Source of the DNA: Proteobacteria bacterium UBA6920
GTDB taxonomy: Bacteria; Pseudomonadota; Gammaproteobacteria; SG8-11
Assembly: GCA_002448875.1 (NCBI GenBank)
Contig: DKAS01000250.1
Span: 14,612-42,996 of the forward strand
Reading direction: 5' to 3'
Length of the DNA stretch: 28,385 nucleotides
Part shown: positions 16,997 to 24,533 of the stretch, in pieces
How the letters are laid out: every line of letters starts with the position of its first letter
Numbering within the stretch: the stretch's first letter is position 1
Notes under the pieces: generated by a model
What the model was told of the DNA's origin: nothing
The model's database searches: none
Seen by the model: the letters and a program-made list of their open reading frames with translations, nothing else
Made by a program: the position numbers and the translations under genes

Positions 16997-17824
16997 TTAG
17001 ACCATCTGGGCAATAACCACGGTGACATTGTCGGCACCGCCATACTCATTGGCCAGCTGGATCAGACAGCGGGCGGTGGTTTCCAGGCTATGCTGCTCGG
17101 TGTGACGGAATATCTGCTCGATCTGCTGATCACTGACCATGCCGGTGAGACCGTCGGAACAGATGAGTATCTTGTCCCCGCTCACAAACTCGACCTGTGC
17201 CACATCCGGCTTGACGCTGCCACGCGGTCCCAGGGCGCGCAGGATGATGTTCTTGCGCGGCGGATTGCCGGCGCCACCACGGTCCTGCCACTCCTGGTAG
17301 AGCGTGTGGTCACGGGTCAGCTGGTGCAGTTCACCGTTGCGAAAGCGGTAGATGCGGCAATCACCGACATGAAACACCGTCGCCTTCTGCTTCTGCCCCG
17401 CAATCCACAAGCCGGCGACGGTGGTCCCCATGCCGGTGCCTTCCGGATAGTTGCGCTGCTTGTTACAGCCGAAAATCCTGTGATTCGCTTCATTGAGCGC
17501 CTTGACCACCAGACCGAGATTGGAATGATCACTGTCCATCATGGTGGTATCGCCGCTTTGCTGGCGGCGGGTCACGTCGAGGTCGAATTCCCGGGTCACT
17601 TCCGGATCATTGATACCGTGTAAATATTCGCGGATGCTGCGTACCGCCATGGTACTGGCGACTTCGCCGGCCTCATGGCCACCCATGCCGTCGGCGACGA
17701 TCAGCAGACCCAGCTCCTCGTCAAGCAGCAGACTGTCTTCATTCTGCTTGCGCCGCCGGCCGACGTCGGTAGCCCCGGCCGCCAGGATCATATGGTTGTT
17801 AACCGTGATCATGTTCTCGCTCAT
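16997..17824 (-). CDS. PP2C-family Ser/Thr protein phosphatase
   Basis: A 275-residue cytoplasmic phosphatase that would remove phosphate from Ser/Thr in an Mg/Mn-dependent way. The motif series is complete: TDVGRRRKQNEDS (Glu29-Asp30), LIVADGMGGHEAG (Asp45, Gly46), GMGTTVAG, HVGDCRIYR (Asp155), ICSDGLTGMV (Asp224) and GGADNVTVVI (Asp265, Asn266). It is of the Stp1/PstP/PppA type. ATG 17824 is chosen since CGGGAAA precedes it; ATG 17887 would add 21 unconserved residues. Such phosphatases normally oppose a Hanks-type kinase and act on FHA-domain partners. A double FHA membrane protein is encoded at 26461-28185; no kinase is in the window. Confidence 0.95.
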   Translation of the reverse strand: MSENMITVNNHMILAAGATDVGRRRKQNEDSLLLDEELGLLIVADGMGGHEAGEVASTMAVRSIREYLHGINDPEVTREFDLDVTRRQQSGDTTMMDSDHSNLGLVVKALNEANHRIFGCNKQRNYPEGTGMGTTVAGLWIAGQKQKATVFHVGDCRIYRFRNGELHQLTRDHTLYQEWQDRGGAGNPPRKNIILRALGPRGSVKPDVAQVEFVSGDKILICSDGLTGMVSDQQIEQIFRHTEQHSLETTARCLIQLANEYGGADNVTVVIAQMV

Positions 17825-18007
17825 AACTGTTTCCCGGTAGTTCACCATGTCGCGCGGCGAGTGATTGTCCGCGGCGGGACAGATCATCGATCACGGCAAA
17901 AAGGCAAGATTGCTGCATTGTCTACGTCTTTTCGAGGGTGGGAGCACCGTTGCCTGCTCCGGCCGCCCGCTCCGGCTACTGCTTATTACATCATAGACCA
18001 CAAATAC

Positions 18008-18049
18008 GGGGCATCCACCTCGCTAACGCGGCAGTGCGGTGGACGCCCC
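18008..18049 (-). terminator. Stable hairpin after the Gly-rich protein gene
   Basis: Twelve-base arms at 18008-18019 and 18038-18049. On the minus-strand RNA all twelve pairs form (eleven Watson-Crick and one G-U); on the plus strand the same position is an A-C mismatch, which indicates that the structure serves minus-strand transcripts. It begins about 65 nt after the stop of the 80-residue gene. Only three T follow the stem, so it is either a weak terminator or a 3' stabilising element that lets some transcription continue into the PP2C gene. The rest of 17825-18113 shows no gene. Confidence 0.5.
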
Positions 18050-18113
18050 ATAATCCCGTCCCGTGCGCCCACCACCAGTGCCCACGAACAGAATCTAAAT
18101 AGCATGGCACCTA

Positions 18114-18356
18114 TCAGGTATTGATATTTGCCCCACCCATACTGGTATTGTCGGCGGTGCTGCCACCAGCGGCGCCCTGCCCCTGTTCCGTTACCGCAGC
18201 GCCAGTCAAGCCGGCGGCGGCGCCGAACCCGGCGCCCAGGCTACCCAGCACGCCGGTTCCCGCGCCGATACCGGCGCTGTTGGCGCTTCCACTCAGGGAT
18301 CCGGCCGCTGCCATATTCATCGCATCACCGCCAGTCTTCATATTTGCAAAATCCAT
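18114..18356 (-). CDS. Small Gly/Ala-rich protein, candidate secreted or modified peptide
   Basis: An 80-residue protein starting at ATG 18356, with an excellent Shine-Dalgarno (GGAGGA six bases before). I do not recognise a family. Gly (20) and Ala (18) make up nearly half the residues, with no Cys, His, Arg, Tyr or Trp. Residues 12-56 carry no charge and include a Gly-zipper-like stretch, IGAGTGVLGSLGAGFGAAAG. The N-terminus (MDFANMKTGGDAM) is short and polar with a GG at 9-10; the tail (EQGQGAAGGSTADNTSMGGANINT) is rich in Ser, Thr, Asn and Gly. There is no Sec signal peptide. The Gly/Ala bias recalls colicin V-type microcins and other leader-directed ABC substrates. It lies divergent from an ATP-grasp gene and upstream of the PP2C and radical SAM genes. 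That it is the substrate of the neighbouring enzymes and exporter is inference. Confidence 0.8.
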   Translation of the reverse strand: MDFANMKTGGDAMNMAAAGSLSGSANSAGIGAGTGVLGSLGAGFGAAAGLTGAAVTEQGQGAAGGSTADNTSMGGANINT

Positions 18357-18383
18357 GTTCACTCCTCCGTATTGAGTTTGATA

Positions 18384-18397
18384 TTGCGCCGGCGCAA
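18384..18397. promoter_or_regulatory. 14-bp perfect palindrome upstream of the small gene
   Basis: TTGCGCCGGCGCAA, uninterrupted, 28 bp before the ATG of the Gly-rich protein. With no spacer it is unlikely to be an RNA hairpin and fits an operator for a dimeric repressor. A second, shorter palindrome, ACGGAT-T-ATCCGT (18416-18428), lies just upstream and on the minus strand contains GATAAT, a possible -10 element. The 18357-18639 gap between the divergent genes otherwise shows no convincing gene. Confidence 0.45.
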
Positions 18398-18604
18398 ACC
18401 CGCCAAGCGTACCCTACGGATTATCCGTGACAAAACTTTCTTTAAACTTACATCACCGCGGCTATTCCAGCTTTTTACGGCGGAAAAGCGCAGGGCAAGC
18501 CAAAAGACCGAGCCCCACGGACACACTGGGGAATAACCAGCGATGCCGGGGCCGAAAAGGCGCTGCCTGGCGGTAGCGTTGCCGGTGGAGTTCTTAGTAC
18601 ACTT

Positions 18605-18626
18605 GCGCAACAGGATGCTGTTGCGC
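18605..18626 (+). promoter_or_regulatory. Hairpin just before the ribosome binding site of the ATP-grasp gene
   Basis: Arms GCGCAACA and TGTTGCGC (eight pairs, six-base loop) end three bases before AGGAGA, the Shine-Dalgarno of the gene at 18640. In the mRNA the stem would lie against the ribosome landing site and could tune translation or protect the 5' end. Confidence 0.4.
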
Positions 18627-18639
18627 TGCAGGAGACGCC

Positions 18640-19620
18640 ATGCCCGGACCGAAAATCGCCTTGTTCGCCAACCACGACAGCCCGCAATTGTTCGCCCTGC
18701 GCGACGTGCTCAAGGATCTGGGCGCGCAACCCTTGCTGCTGGATATTCAGCTGGGCGGCAAGCGCGGACCGCGGGTATGCATGGAGCAGGATCGTCTGCT
18801 GTGGGAAGATAACGATTTCGACGACATACGCGCCGTCCATGTGCGTTGCACCGCCATCAACACCCTGCCGGTGATGCCGCCGCAGCTCAACGAGGTGTCC
18901 GCCACCGAACTGAGTCTGAACTTCCTGCGCGAGCAGCAGTATCAGGCCACGACCTACAGTTTCATCGACAATCTGGCGGCGCAGGGCAAGCTGGTGATCA
19001 ATCGCCTGACCAGCGCTTATGTGGACCACGACTCCAAAGCGCAACTCTACGAAAAACTGCGCGCCTGGGGTTTCGATGCGCCACGGTCCTTGAGCACCAA
19101 CGACCCGCGGCAAGCCACGGCATTCATCGACAGCTTCGCCGAGGTGGTGGTCAAGCCGGCGCTGGGCATAGGCTCGACCCGCGTCATCGGCCCCCAGGAC
19201 CGGGAACGGCTGGACGACATGCTGCACTGCCCGGTGATCATGCAGGAACGGGTCATGGGCAGCACCATTCGCGTGCACATCGTCGCCGACCAGGTGGTGC
19301 TGGCCTTGAAAATCCTCAATGACGGCGGCGTAGACTCGCGCACCAATACTCGCGGTTTCGAATACTTCGCCATGCCCGAGGAAGAACAGGCGAAAATCGT
19401 CGCTGCCACGCGCCGCCTGGGTCTGCATTACGCCGCCTGGGACGTGATTGCCGGCGACGACGGCCGCTACTCCTATCTCGACTGCAATCCCGGACCCTAC
19501 ATCATGTGGATAGGCCCGGAAAATGTCCGTCGCGTGTTTCAGCAGCTGGGCACTTATATGCTGACCTTCGCCCGCAGCGGCTCGCTGGCGGAAGCCAGCG
19601 CCGCCGTCACCCGTCACTGA
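18640..19620 (+). CDS. RimK-like ATP-grasp ligase, canonical active site
   Basis: A 326-residue soluble ATP-grasp enzyme; the fold joins a carboxylate, activated as acyl phosphate, to an amine or hydroxyl. AGGAGA precedes ATG 18640. The N-terminal ~125 residues form the substrate-side domain (KIALFANHDSPQL). The ATP-grasp part has VVVKPALGIGS (169-179, Lys172), VIMQERVMG (Glu203), WDVIAGDDGRYSYLDCNPGP with Asp268, Asp281 and Asn283 as expected metal ligands. It is closest in pattern to the RimK/glutathione synthetase branch, which includes peptide-modifying ligases. Residues ~150-225 align by eye with the ATP-grasp protein at 19643-20686 (both have TND-x2-QA-x2-F before the glycine-rich loop). 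The opposite strand immediately upstream encodes the small Gly-rich protein, a plausible substrate. The true substrate is not determined by the sequence. Confidence 0.87.
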   Translation: MPGPKIALFANHDSPQLFALRDVLKDLGAQPLLLDIQLGGKRGPRVCMEQDRLLWEDNDFDDIRAVHVRCTAINTLPVMPPQLNEVSATELSLNFLREQQYQATTYSFIDNLAAQGKLVINRLTSAYVDHDSKAQLYEKLRAWGFDAPRSLSTNDPRQATAFIDSFAEVVVKPALGIGSTRVIGPQDRERLDDMLHCPVIMQERVMGSTIRVHIVADQVVLALKILNDGGVDSRTNTRGFEYFAMPEEEQAKIVAATRRLGLHYAAWDVIAGDDGRYSYLDCNPGPYIMWIGPENVRRVFQQLGTYMLTFARSGSLAEASAAVTRH

Positions 19621-19642
19621 GGCAATCAGCGCGACGGGTACT

Positions 19643-20686
19643 TCATTCCTCGGCGGTCAACGGCCGGTGCTTGCTGGCCTCCATATCGAACAAGGCGGTC
19701 AGCATGCGACGCAGAAACAGCGTATCGCGCTGCTGCGGCTGATCCGGCGGCGTCAACCGTGCAGCAGTTGTCAAGCGGCCGCTGAGGCCCAGGGCCAGCG
19801 CCTGCAACAGATAATCGCGAAACGCCGGCGGCAGATCGAGCAGCACGGGATCCGCGTTCACGTCGTAGATCCAGCGACTATCTCCGGCCACCACCACGGT
19901 GGCGGTGAAAAACCCCAGCTGCAGAGCGTCGGTCACCTGCCGCGCCGTCGTCTGCAGATCCACGGCCGTGTCCTCCCAGAAAGTTTCCAGCGTTTCCACC
20001 GGATAGAAACCCGGCGCGCGGTTCTGTAGATTCAACACCGGCTGGCCCTCGATCACATAACTGCGCACCATGGGTCCGTCGTGAATGGCGGCAAGGATGA
20101 CCGGCGGTTTTGCCGGATCCAGCAGGTGCAGGCGCTGGCGCGGTCCGCAAATCTGCCAGGCGGCATGCCCCGTGGCGGGCCGCCACACGGTCTGGGTATG
20201 GCGTTCGCAGAACTGCGCCGCCTGCTGCGCGTCGTTGGTACACAGCATGGGCGGCACCGCCAGCCCCAGGCGGCGCAACTGCTGCAGCTGCTCATATTTC
20301 ATGAAATTGCTTTTCAAGCCGGACAGGCCGTTGTACAGGCGCACGCCGCGCCGTTCCAGCTCCTGCAGCATGCTGAGCAGGTAACTGTATTTCTGCTGGT
20401 CGCGCACGTGCCCGCTCTGCCACAGACTCCAGTCGGCATCGCCCAGGGGCCGCGGCAACACCGGATACTGGTAGCGAAAGCCGTGGATATAGGCGTAACG
20501 CAGACCGGACAAATCGACACCGGCAAACTGCAGGGTGTCGCGCCCCAGAGCCACCGCCTGGCCGCCATTCAGGTGCAAATCGAAATAACGTGCCACGCCC
20601 GGCTGCAGCATCTCCAGCTGACGTGCCAGCAGCGCCGCCTGGCCGTCGCCGCCGTAGCCGAAAATGCCGACACTGGCTCCGCTCAC
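19643..20686 (-). CDS. Divergent RimK-like ATP-grasp protein, possibly inactive
   Basis: A 347-residue paralogue of the ATP-grasp enzyme at 18640-19620. GTG 20686 overlaps the stop of the preceding TolC-family gene (GTGA) and has AGGTG six bases upstream. The fold is recognisable: FMKYEQLQQLRRLGLAVP (128-145), TVWRPATGHAAWQI (~166-179), MVRSYVIEGQPVLNLQN (~206-222) and WIYDVNADPVL (~272-282, Asp275, Asn277). Several usual catalytic positions are changed: the Lys of the first motif is Arg169, the Gln-Glu of the hinge strand is replaced (ILAAIHDG), and the first metal Asp is absent (FFTATVVVAG). It may be an unusual ligase, or a non-catalytic partner or substrate-binding subunit of the canonical enzyme. 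It is the last gene of the exporter transcript and converges on its paralogue, with 22 bp between stops. Confidence 0.82.
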   Translation of the reverse strand: MSGASVGIFGYGGDGQAALLARQLEMLQPGVARYFDLHLNGGQAVALGRDTLQFAGVDLSGLRYAYIHGFRYQYPVLPRPLGDADWSLWQSGHVRDQQKYSYLLSMLQELERRGVRLYNGLSGLKSNFMKYEQLQQLRRLGLAVPPMLCTNDAQQAAQFCERHTQTVWRPATGHAAWQICGPRQRLHLLDPAKPPVILAAIHDGPMVRSYVIEGQPVLNLQNRAPGFYPVETLETFWEDTAVDLQTTARQVTDALQLGFFTATVVVAGDSRWIYDVNADPVLLDLPPAFRDYLLQALALGLSGRLTTAARLTPPDQPQQRDTLFLRRMLTALFDMEASKHRPLTAEE

Positions 20687-22638
20687 GGCTGCACCTGCGG
20701 GCGCGCGATGGTCGTCGCCGGGGTGAAATAGCGCAATTCGCCGGAATTGGCCAGCGCGGTCAGACGCATGCGATCAAAGGCGCTGTCGGCGGCGTCGCTG
20801 ACATGCAGCTGCTGCTGCATGCCCATGGCGCGAAACAAGGCGGTTTCCACCTGTTTGCGCGCCACCCGCCGGGTCAGCAGCGCGGCGCGCGCGGCATACA
20901 GATTGCGCAGGGTTTCTATCAGTTCGTTTTCATTGACATCGGAGCCGATTTCGCGGCGTTTCTGCAGGCGATCATAGGCGGTCTGCAGATATTTTACTTC
21001 GTTCTCGGCGCTGTCGATCTGCTGCGCCAGCAGGCGCAGTTGCAAATAGCCGTCATCGATTTCATCGCGTATCGCGCGCTGCAGCTGGCGCTGCGCCAGG
21101 GCGTTGTCCTGGTCCGATGCGGCGGCGGCATCGCGCCGGGCCCGCGCCGCGTGATTGAACAGCGGATAGTTATAAGTCAAACCATAGTTCTGGGCAAAAC
21201 TATCTGGATCGAAAATAGCGCCCAGGGACTCGCCCAGGGATTTGTAGCCGTAAACGCTGCCGTTCTGCCGCGCCTGCAGCGAGGCGTTGAACTTGAGGTC
21301 CGGCCGCGCTGCATTGCGCGCCGCCACCAGTTGCAGACCGCCAATGGCGCCGGCCACTGTCTGCAGGTGCACGTCGGCGCGCTCCTTCAGCGCCGTGGCC
21401 ATCCCGGCTTCGGCGCTAGGCAGCGAGGCGGGCGCCAGCAGTTTGCTGAAACCATAAGGCAGGTAGACGTTGCTCTCCACCGCCGCGCGATCGTCCTCCA
21501 GCAGCAAGGCCATGGTCTGCGACGCGCTGACATACAACTGCCGGGCTTCTTCCTCCGCGACCCGCGCTCGCGCCAGCTCTCCATCCAGCAGTGCGCCTTC
21601 GAAATTGGTGGCCCGCCCGCCCTGGATCAGGCGTTGCACATGCTGCGCCTGCTCCTGTACCAGGCGTGTATTATCCGCCGCCAGATCCAGTTGTTGCAGG
21701 CGTGCCACCAGCAGCCAGTAGGCGTTGTCCACCTCGGCGGTCACCGCCTCGATAGCCGCCTTCACCTGCCAGTGGGCCGTTTCCAGATCCTTGCGCCGCA
21801 ATTCGGTCTGGATCGCCTGCGTGGAGGTGTCGCCAAAACCGGCGGTGCCGGGCAGCGAGCTGACCAGATCCAGCAGCAGGGCGGAGGACCAGGGGGCGCC
21901 GTAGTTATAGTCCTTGCCGCCCACCGTGTAATAGGTTTTCTTATCTATGGTCTGTATTCCCAGCGACAGGCGTGTGCCCCAGGGCAACAGCTGATCGACG
22001 CTGACGGCATACTCGTTGGAGATCTCCGGCGCGCTCTGCTGCCGCTTGCTGACTTCAATGTCCGCATCAGGCACCGTCTGCTCTTCCATCTGGCGAAAAC
22101 CGATTTCCGTGATGACATCGGCATTGGGATCCTGACTGGATTGATTCTCGACCGCCTCCGTCTCCGGGATGGTCTGCGGCGTCTGCGGCTTGAATTTGCG
22201 TTGCAGGATCTGACCTTTAATGGTGCGGTTGAAGGTGCGGCCCTTGCGCTGGCCCAGGGTCACCGCCAGCACCGGATCATAGATAGCCTGCGCCTCGCGA
22301 ATGGCGGCATCGGCTTTGTCCTGTTCCGCTTTGCCGACGCGCAAACCCAGATTCTTGTGCAGGGCCTGCAACAATGCGGCATCCGGACGCAGGTACTGGG
22401 GCGCACGACCGCGCAACACGCTCCAGGCGCCCTCGCCTTCCCGGGCCTGGACCGCGCCCTCCAGGGTGCGCAGCAGTTTGGCTTCCTCCGCCGCAATGGC
22501 GGGAACTCCTGGGTTGGCATTGGCGGCATCGGCCCCATGCACGGTGCCCGTCGCGCTCAGAAGCATCGTCATGCCTGCCACGGCAGGTAAGATACACGGC
22601 CGGAAAATGGCCACCCACACACGAAGCGCTGTGCTCAT
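20683..22638 (-). CDS. TolC-family outer-membrane channel protein A
   Basis: A 651-residue outer-membrane efflux/secretion channel subunit. AGGAGG precedes ATG 22638, which overlaps the stop of the upstream gene (ATGA). Residues 1-36 are a signal peptide ending VHGA. An N-terminal extension precedes the first TolC repeat, where REAQAIYDPVL appears at ~114-124. Two long helical hairpin repeats follow, with DNAYWLLVARLQQL in the first and long coiled helices in the second (RDEIDDGYLQLRLLAQQIDSAE). An insertion at ~130-200 is rich in charged residues. The end, GELRYFTPAT, parallels the LRYF and YRWYQ ends of the next two proteins. It is longer than Escherichia coli TolC (~490). One of three consecutive paralogues. 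Confidence 0.9.
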   Translation of the reverse strand: MSTALRVWVAIFRPCILPAVAGMTMLLSATGTVHGADAANANPGVPAIAAEEAKLLRTLEGAVQAREGEGAWSVLRGRAPQYLRPDAALLQALHKNLGLRVGKAEQDKADAAIREAQAIYDPVLAVTLGQRKGRTFNRTIKGQILQRKFKPQTPQTIPETEAVENQSSQDPNADVITEIGFRQMEEQTVPDADIEVSKRQQSAPEISNEYAVSVDQLLPWGTRLSLGIQTIDKKTYYTVGGKDYNYGAPWSSALLLDLVSSLPGTAGFGDTSTQAIQTELRRKDLETAHWQVKAAIEAVTAEVDNAYWLLVARLQQLDLAADNTRLVQEQAQHVQRLIQGGRATNFEGALLDGELARARVAEEEARQLYVSASQTMALLLEDDRAAVESNVYLPYGFSKLLAPASLPSAEAGMATALKERADVHLQTVAGAIGGLQLVAARNAARPDLKFNASLQARQNGSVYGYKSLGESLGAIFDPDSFAQNYGLTYNYPLFNHAARARRDAAAASDQDNALAQRQLQRAIRDEIDDGYLQLRLLAQQIDSAENEVKYLQTAYDRLQKRREIGSDVNENELIETLRNLYAARAALLTRRVARKQVETALFRAMGMQQQLHVSDAADSAFDRMRLTALANSGELRYFTPATTIARPQVQP

Positions 22639-24533
22639 AGCTCGGCCTCCTGGAAATAACGCAGCACGCCGGAACGCTGCAACCAGACCACCCGCTGCTC
22701 ATCCGCTTCGTTGGCGGCCACATAACGGGCGTACGCGCCGGCCAGTCTGCCCTGGGCGGCGAGCAGGCGTATGCCGGCCAGATGCACTTCCACTTCCGCC
22801 GCCACCAGTTGCTGGCGCGCCGCCAGCAGCTCGTCGTTGCGGATGACCAGTTCGTAGGCACTGGCGACCCGTGCCTGCTGCTGGCCGCTGACCTTGTCGT
22901 GCATCAGCGCCGCCAGCTCGACATTGTGGCGCTGCAGGGTCAGCAGCTGTCGGGCGCTCTGCAATTGCGCCCCGGCATCACCCAGGCGCCTCCGGGCGGC
23001 GTTGCCTGCTGCCGCGCGCAGTGCCTGCGCCGCGTCGTAACGATACCGTGCCTGATCTCTGGCCGCGTCGGCCGCGTTGTTGCCCAGGGGATATACATAG
23101 GAAACGCTGTACTGGATAGTTCTATAATCGGGATCATCCAGACGACTGATGGCTTCGTCGGCGCTGGCGAATCCGAACACCGTGGGATTATGGCCAATGC
23201 TGACACCGCCATTGAGACTGATGTCCGGGGCCGCTTCCCGCCGCCGGTAGCGGTATTCCAGCTCCGCCACCTGCGCCTCGCTGGTTGCCGCCTGTACCAG
23301 TGGATGCGCGGCCGGATCGGCGGGCGCCTGTACCTGGGCATCGACATCCAGCACCTGATCGTCCCCGTAGGCATAGGGCAACAATACCGCGCCGGGTTCG
23401 ATATCCAGCAAAGCCGCCAGGGTGCGCGAGGCGTTGCTGTAGTCGTACCAGGCCTGCTCCACCGCCGCCTGCACCCGCGCCAGTGCGGCCGCCATGTGCG
23501 CATGCTCCTGGGCGGTGATCTGGTTCTGGTCGAACAGGCGGTTGCTGCGTTGCATCATTTCATTGGTATTGTCCAGGTGGCCGTGACTGATCTGCAGCCC
23601 GCGCCCCCGGGCCACCAGATCCCAGTAGGCGGCATCGACCGCCAGCAGCGTGTCTGCCAGTTCGTTTGCCACCTGCGCCCGGGCCTGTCGGTAAGCGCTG
23701 TCCCCCTTGCCGGCGGTCACATCCGCCAGGGCGTAGGATCCGGAATTGCGGGCCCACGGCAGTGGCGCACGCAGATTGACCTGGGCCGACGCCGTCCAGG
23801 GACGCCGGTAGGAACCATAGGAATCATAGCCCTGGATCCGCGCGCTGGTATTGTTACCGTAAAAAGTTTCGCGGCGCAGCGCTCCCAGCCCCAGATCCAG
23901 GGCCAGCCCCCAGGGCAATTGCTGCTGCCAGCTCAACTGGTAGTCCCAGGATTTCTGCGGACCAGTGGGAGAGCTGCGGTTGGCGTCGACACGTTTGTTG
24001 CGAAAACCTGCCTCACGCGCCTGCTCAAAGGCGACATAGTCGATCACGCCTTCCTCGAACTCCACGGCGTTCACGGTCTCGCCGTTGGCGTTGGTCCGGG
24101 GTTGAGTTCCCTTGCCGTAGCGCCGGGTGTGCTCGATGCGATCAGAGAGGGATAACTGGTCGTACTGCGCCGCCAGGACGAACACCGGGTCGAACACCGC
24201 CGACGCTTCCTGCAAGGCCGCCTGCGCCTGCGCATCGGCCAGCTTGCCGCGTTGCACAACGAGATTATGCTGCACCGCGCGCAGAGCCGCTTCGCGCAGC
24301 GCCAGCGGCCGCCACTGCTGCGTCGCCAGTTGCGCGCGCACGCCTTCCTTGCCCGCCGCCGCGGTGGCACGGATGAAGTCCATCAGTTTCTGCTCGTCGC
24401 TGCTGGCTGCCACCGTCATCGCGGCGGAATCGGCTGTCGCCGGAGCCTTGGGCGGCGGCGCGGCGACACCTGCGCCGCTGGCGGCCAGTACCACCATTGT
24501 TGCCACCCAAACCGTCTTGCCTGGATTCATCAT
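22635..24533 (-). CDS. TolC-family outer-membrane channel protein B
   Basis: A 632-residue TolC relative. ATG 24533 overlaps the upstream stop (ATGATG context) and has AAAGGA five to six bases before it. A signal peptide ends near residue 25 (GAGVAA). The first repeat begins with LQEASAVFDPVF, followed by the beta-barrel segment QQLPWGLALDLGLGAL and the strand-rich LRAPLPWARNSGSYAL, then DAAYWDLVARGRGLQI. The second repeat includes YPLGNNAADAARDQARYRY, and the protein ends GVLRYFQEAEL. The LPWG and AYWxLVA motifs recur in A and C, showing that all three come from one ancestral gene. It is too divergent from them to be a recent duplication. Confidence 0.9.
   Translation of the reverse strand: MMNPGKTVWVATMVVLAASGAGVAAPPPKAPATADSAAMTVAASSDEQKLMDFIRATAAAGKEGVRAQLATQQWRPLALREAALRAVQHNLVVQRGKLADAQAQAALQEASAVFDPVFVLAAQYDQLSLSDRIEHTRRYGKGTQPRTNANGETVNAVEFEEGVIDYVAFEQAREAGFRNKRVDANRSSPTGPQKSWDYQLSWQQQLPWGLALDLGLGALRRETFYGNNTSARIQGYDSYGSYRRPWTASAQVNLRAPLPWARNSGSYALADVTAGKGDSAYRQARAQVANELADTLLAVDAAYWDLVARGRGLQISHGHLDNTNEMMQRSNRLFDQNQITAQEHAHMAAALARVQAAVEQAWYDYSNASRTLAALLDIEPGAVLLPYAYGDDQVLDVDAQVQAPADPAAHPLVQAATSEAQVAELEYRYRRREAAPDISLNGGVSIGHNPTVFGFASADEAISRLDDPDYRTIQYSVSYVYPLGNNAADAARDQARYRYDAAQALRAAAGNAARRRLGDAGAQLQSARQLLTLQRHNVELAALMHDKVSGQQQARVASAYELVIRNDELLAARQQLVAAEVEVHLAGIRLLAAQGRLAGAYARYVAANEADEQRVVWLQRSGVLRYFQEAEL

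Noticed and set aside
18359..18610. 83-residue minus-strand reading frame ending two bases before the small Gly-rich gene
   Set aside because: It needs a TTG start, has no Shine-Dalgarno, an Arg-rich unbalanced composition, and spans the palindromes and the divergent promoter region. It is more likely the leader of the small gene than a protein.
18543..18812. Plus-strand frame beginning MPGPK upstream of the ATP-grasp gene
   Set aside because: It runs out of frame into the ATP-grasp coding sequence, has no ribosome binding site, and its composition is that of a shadow frame.
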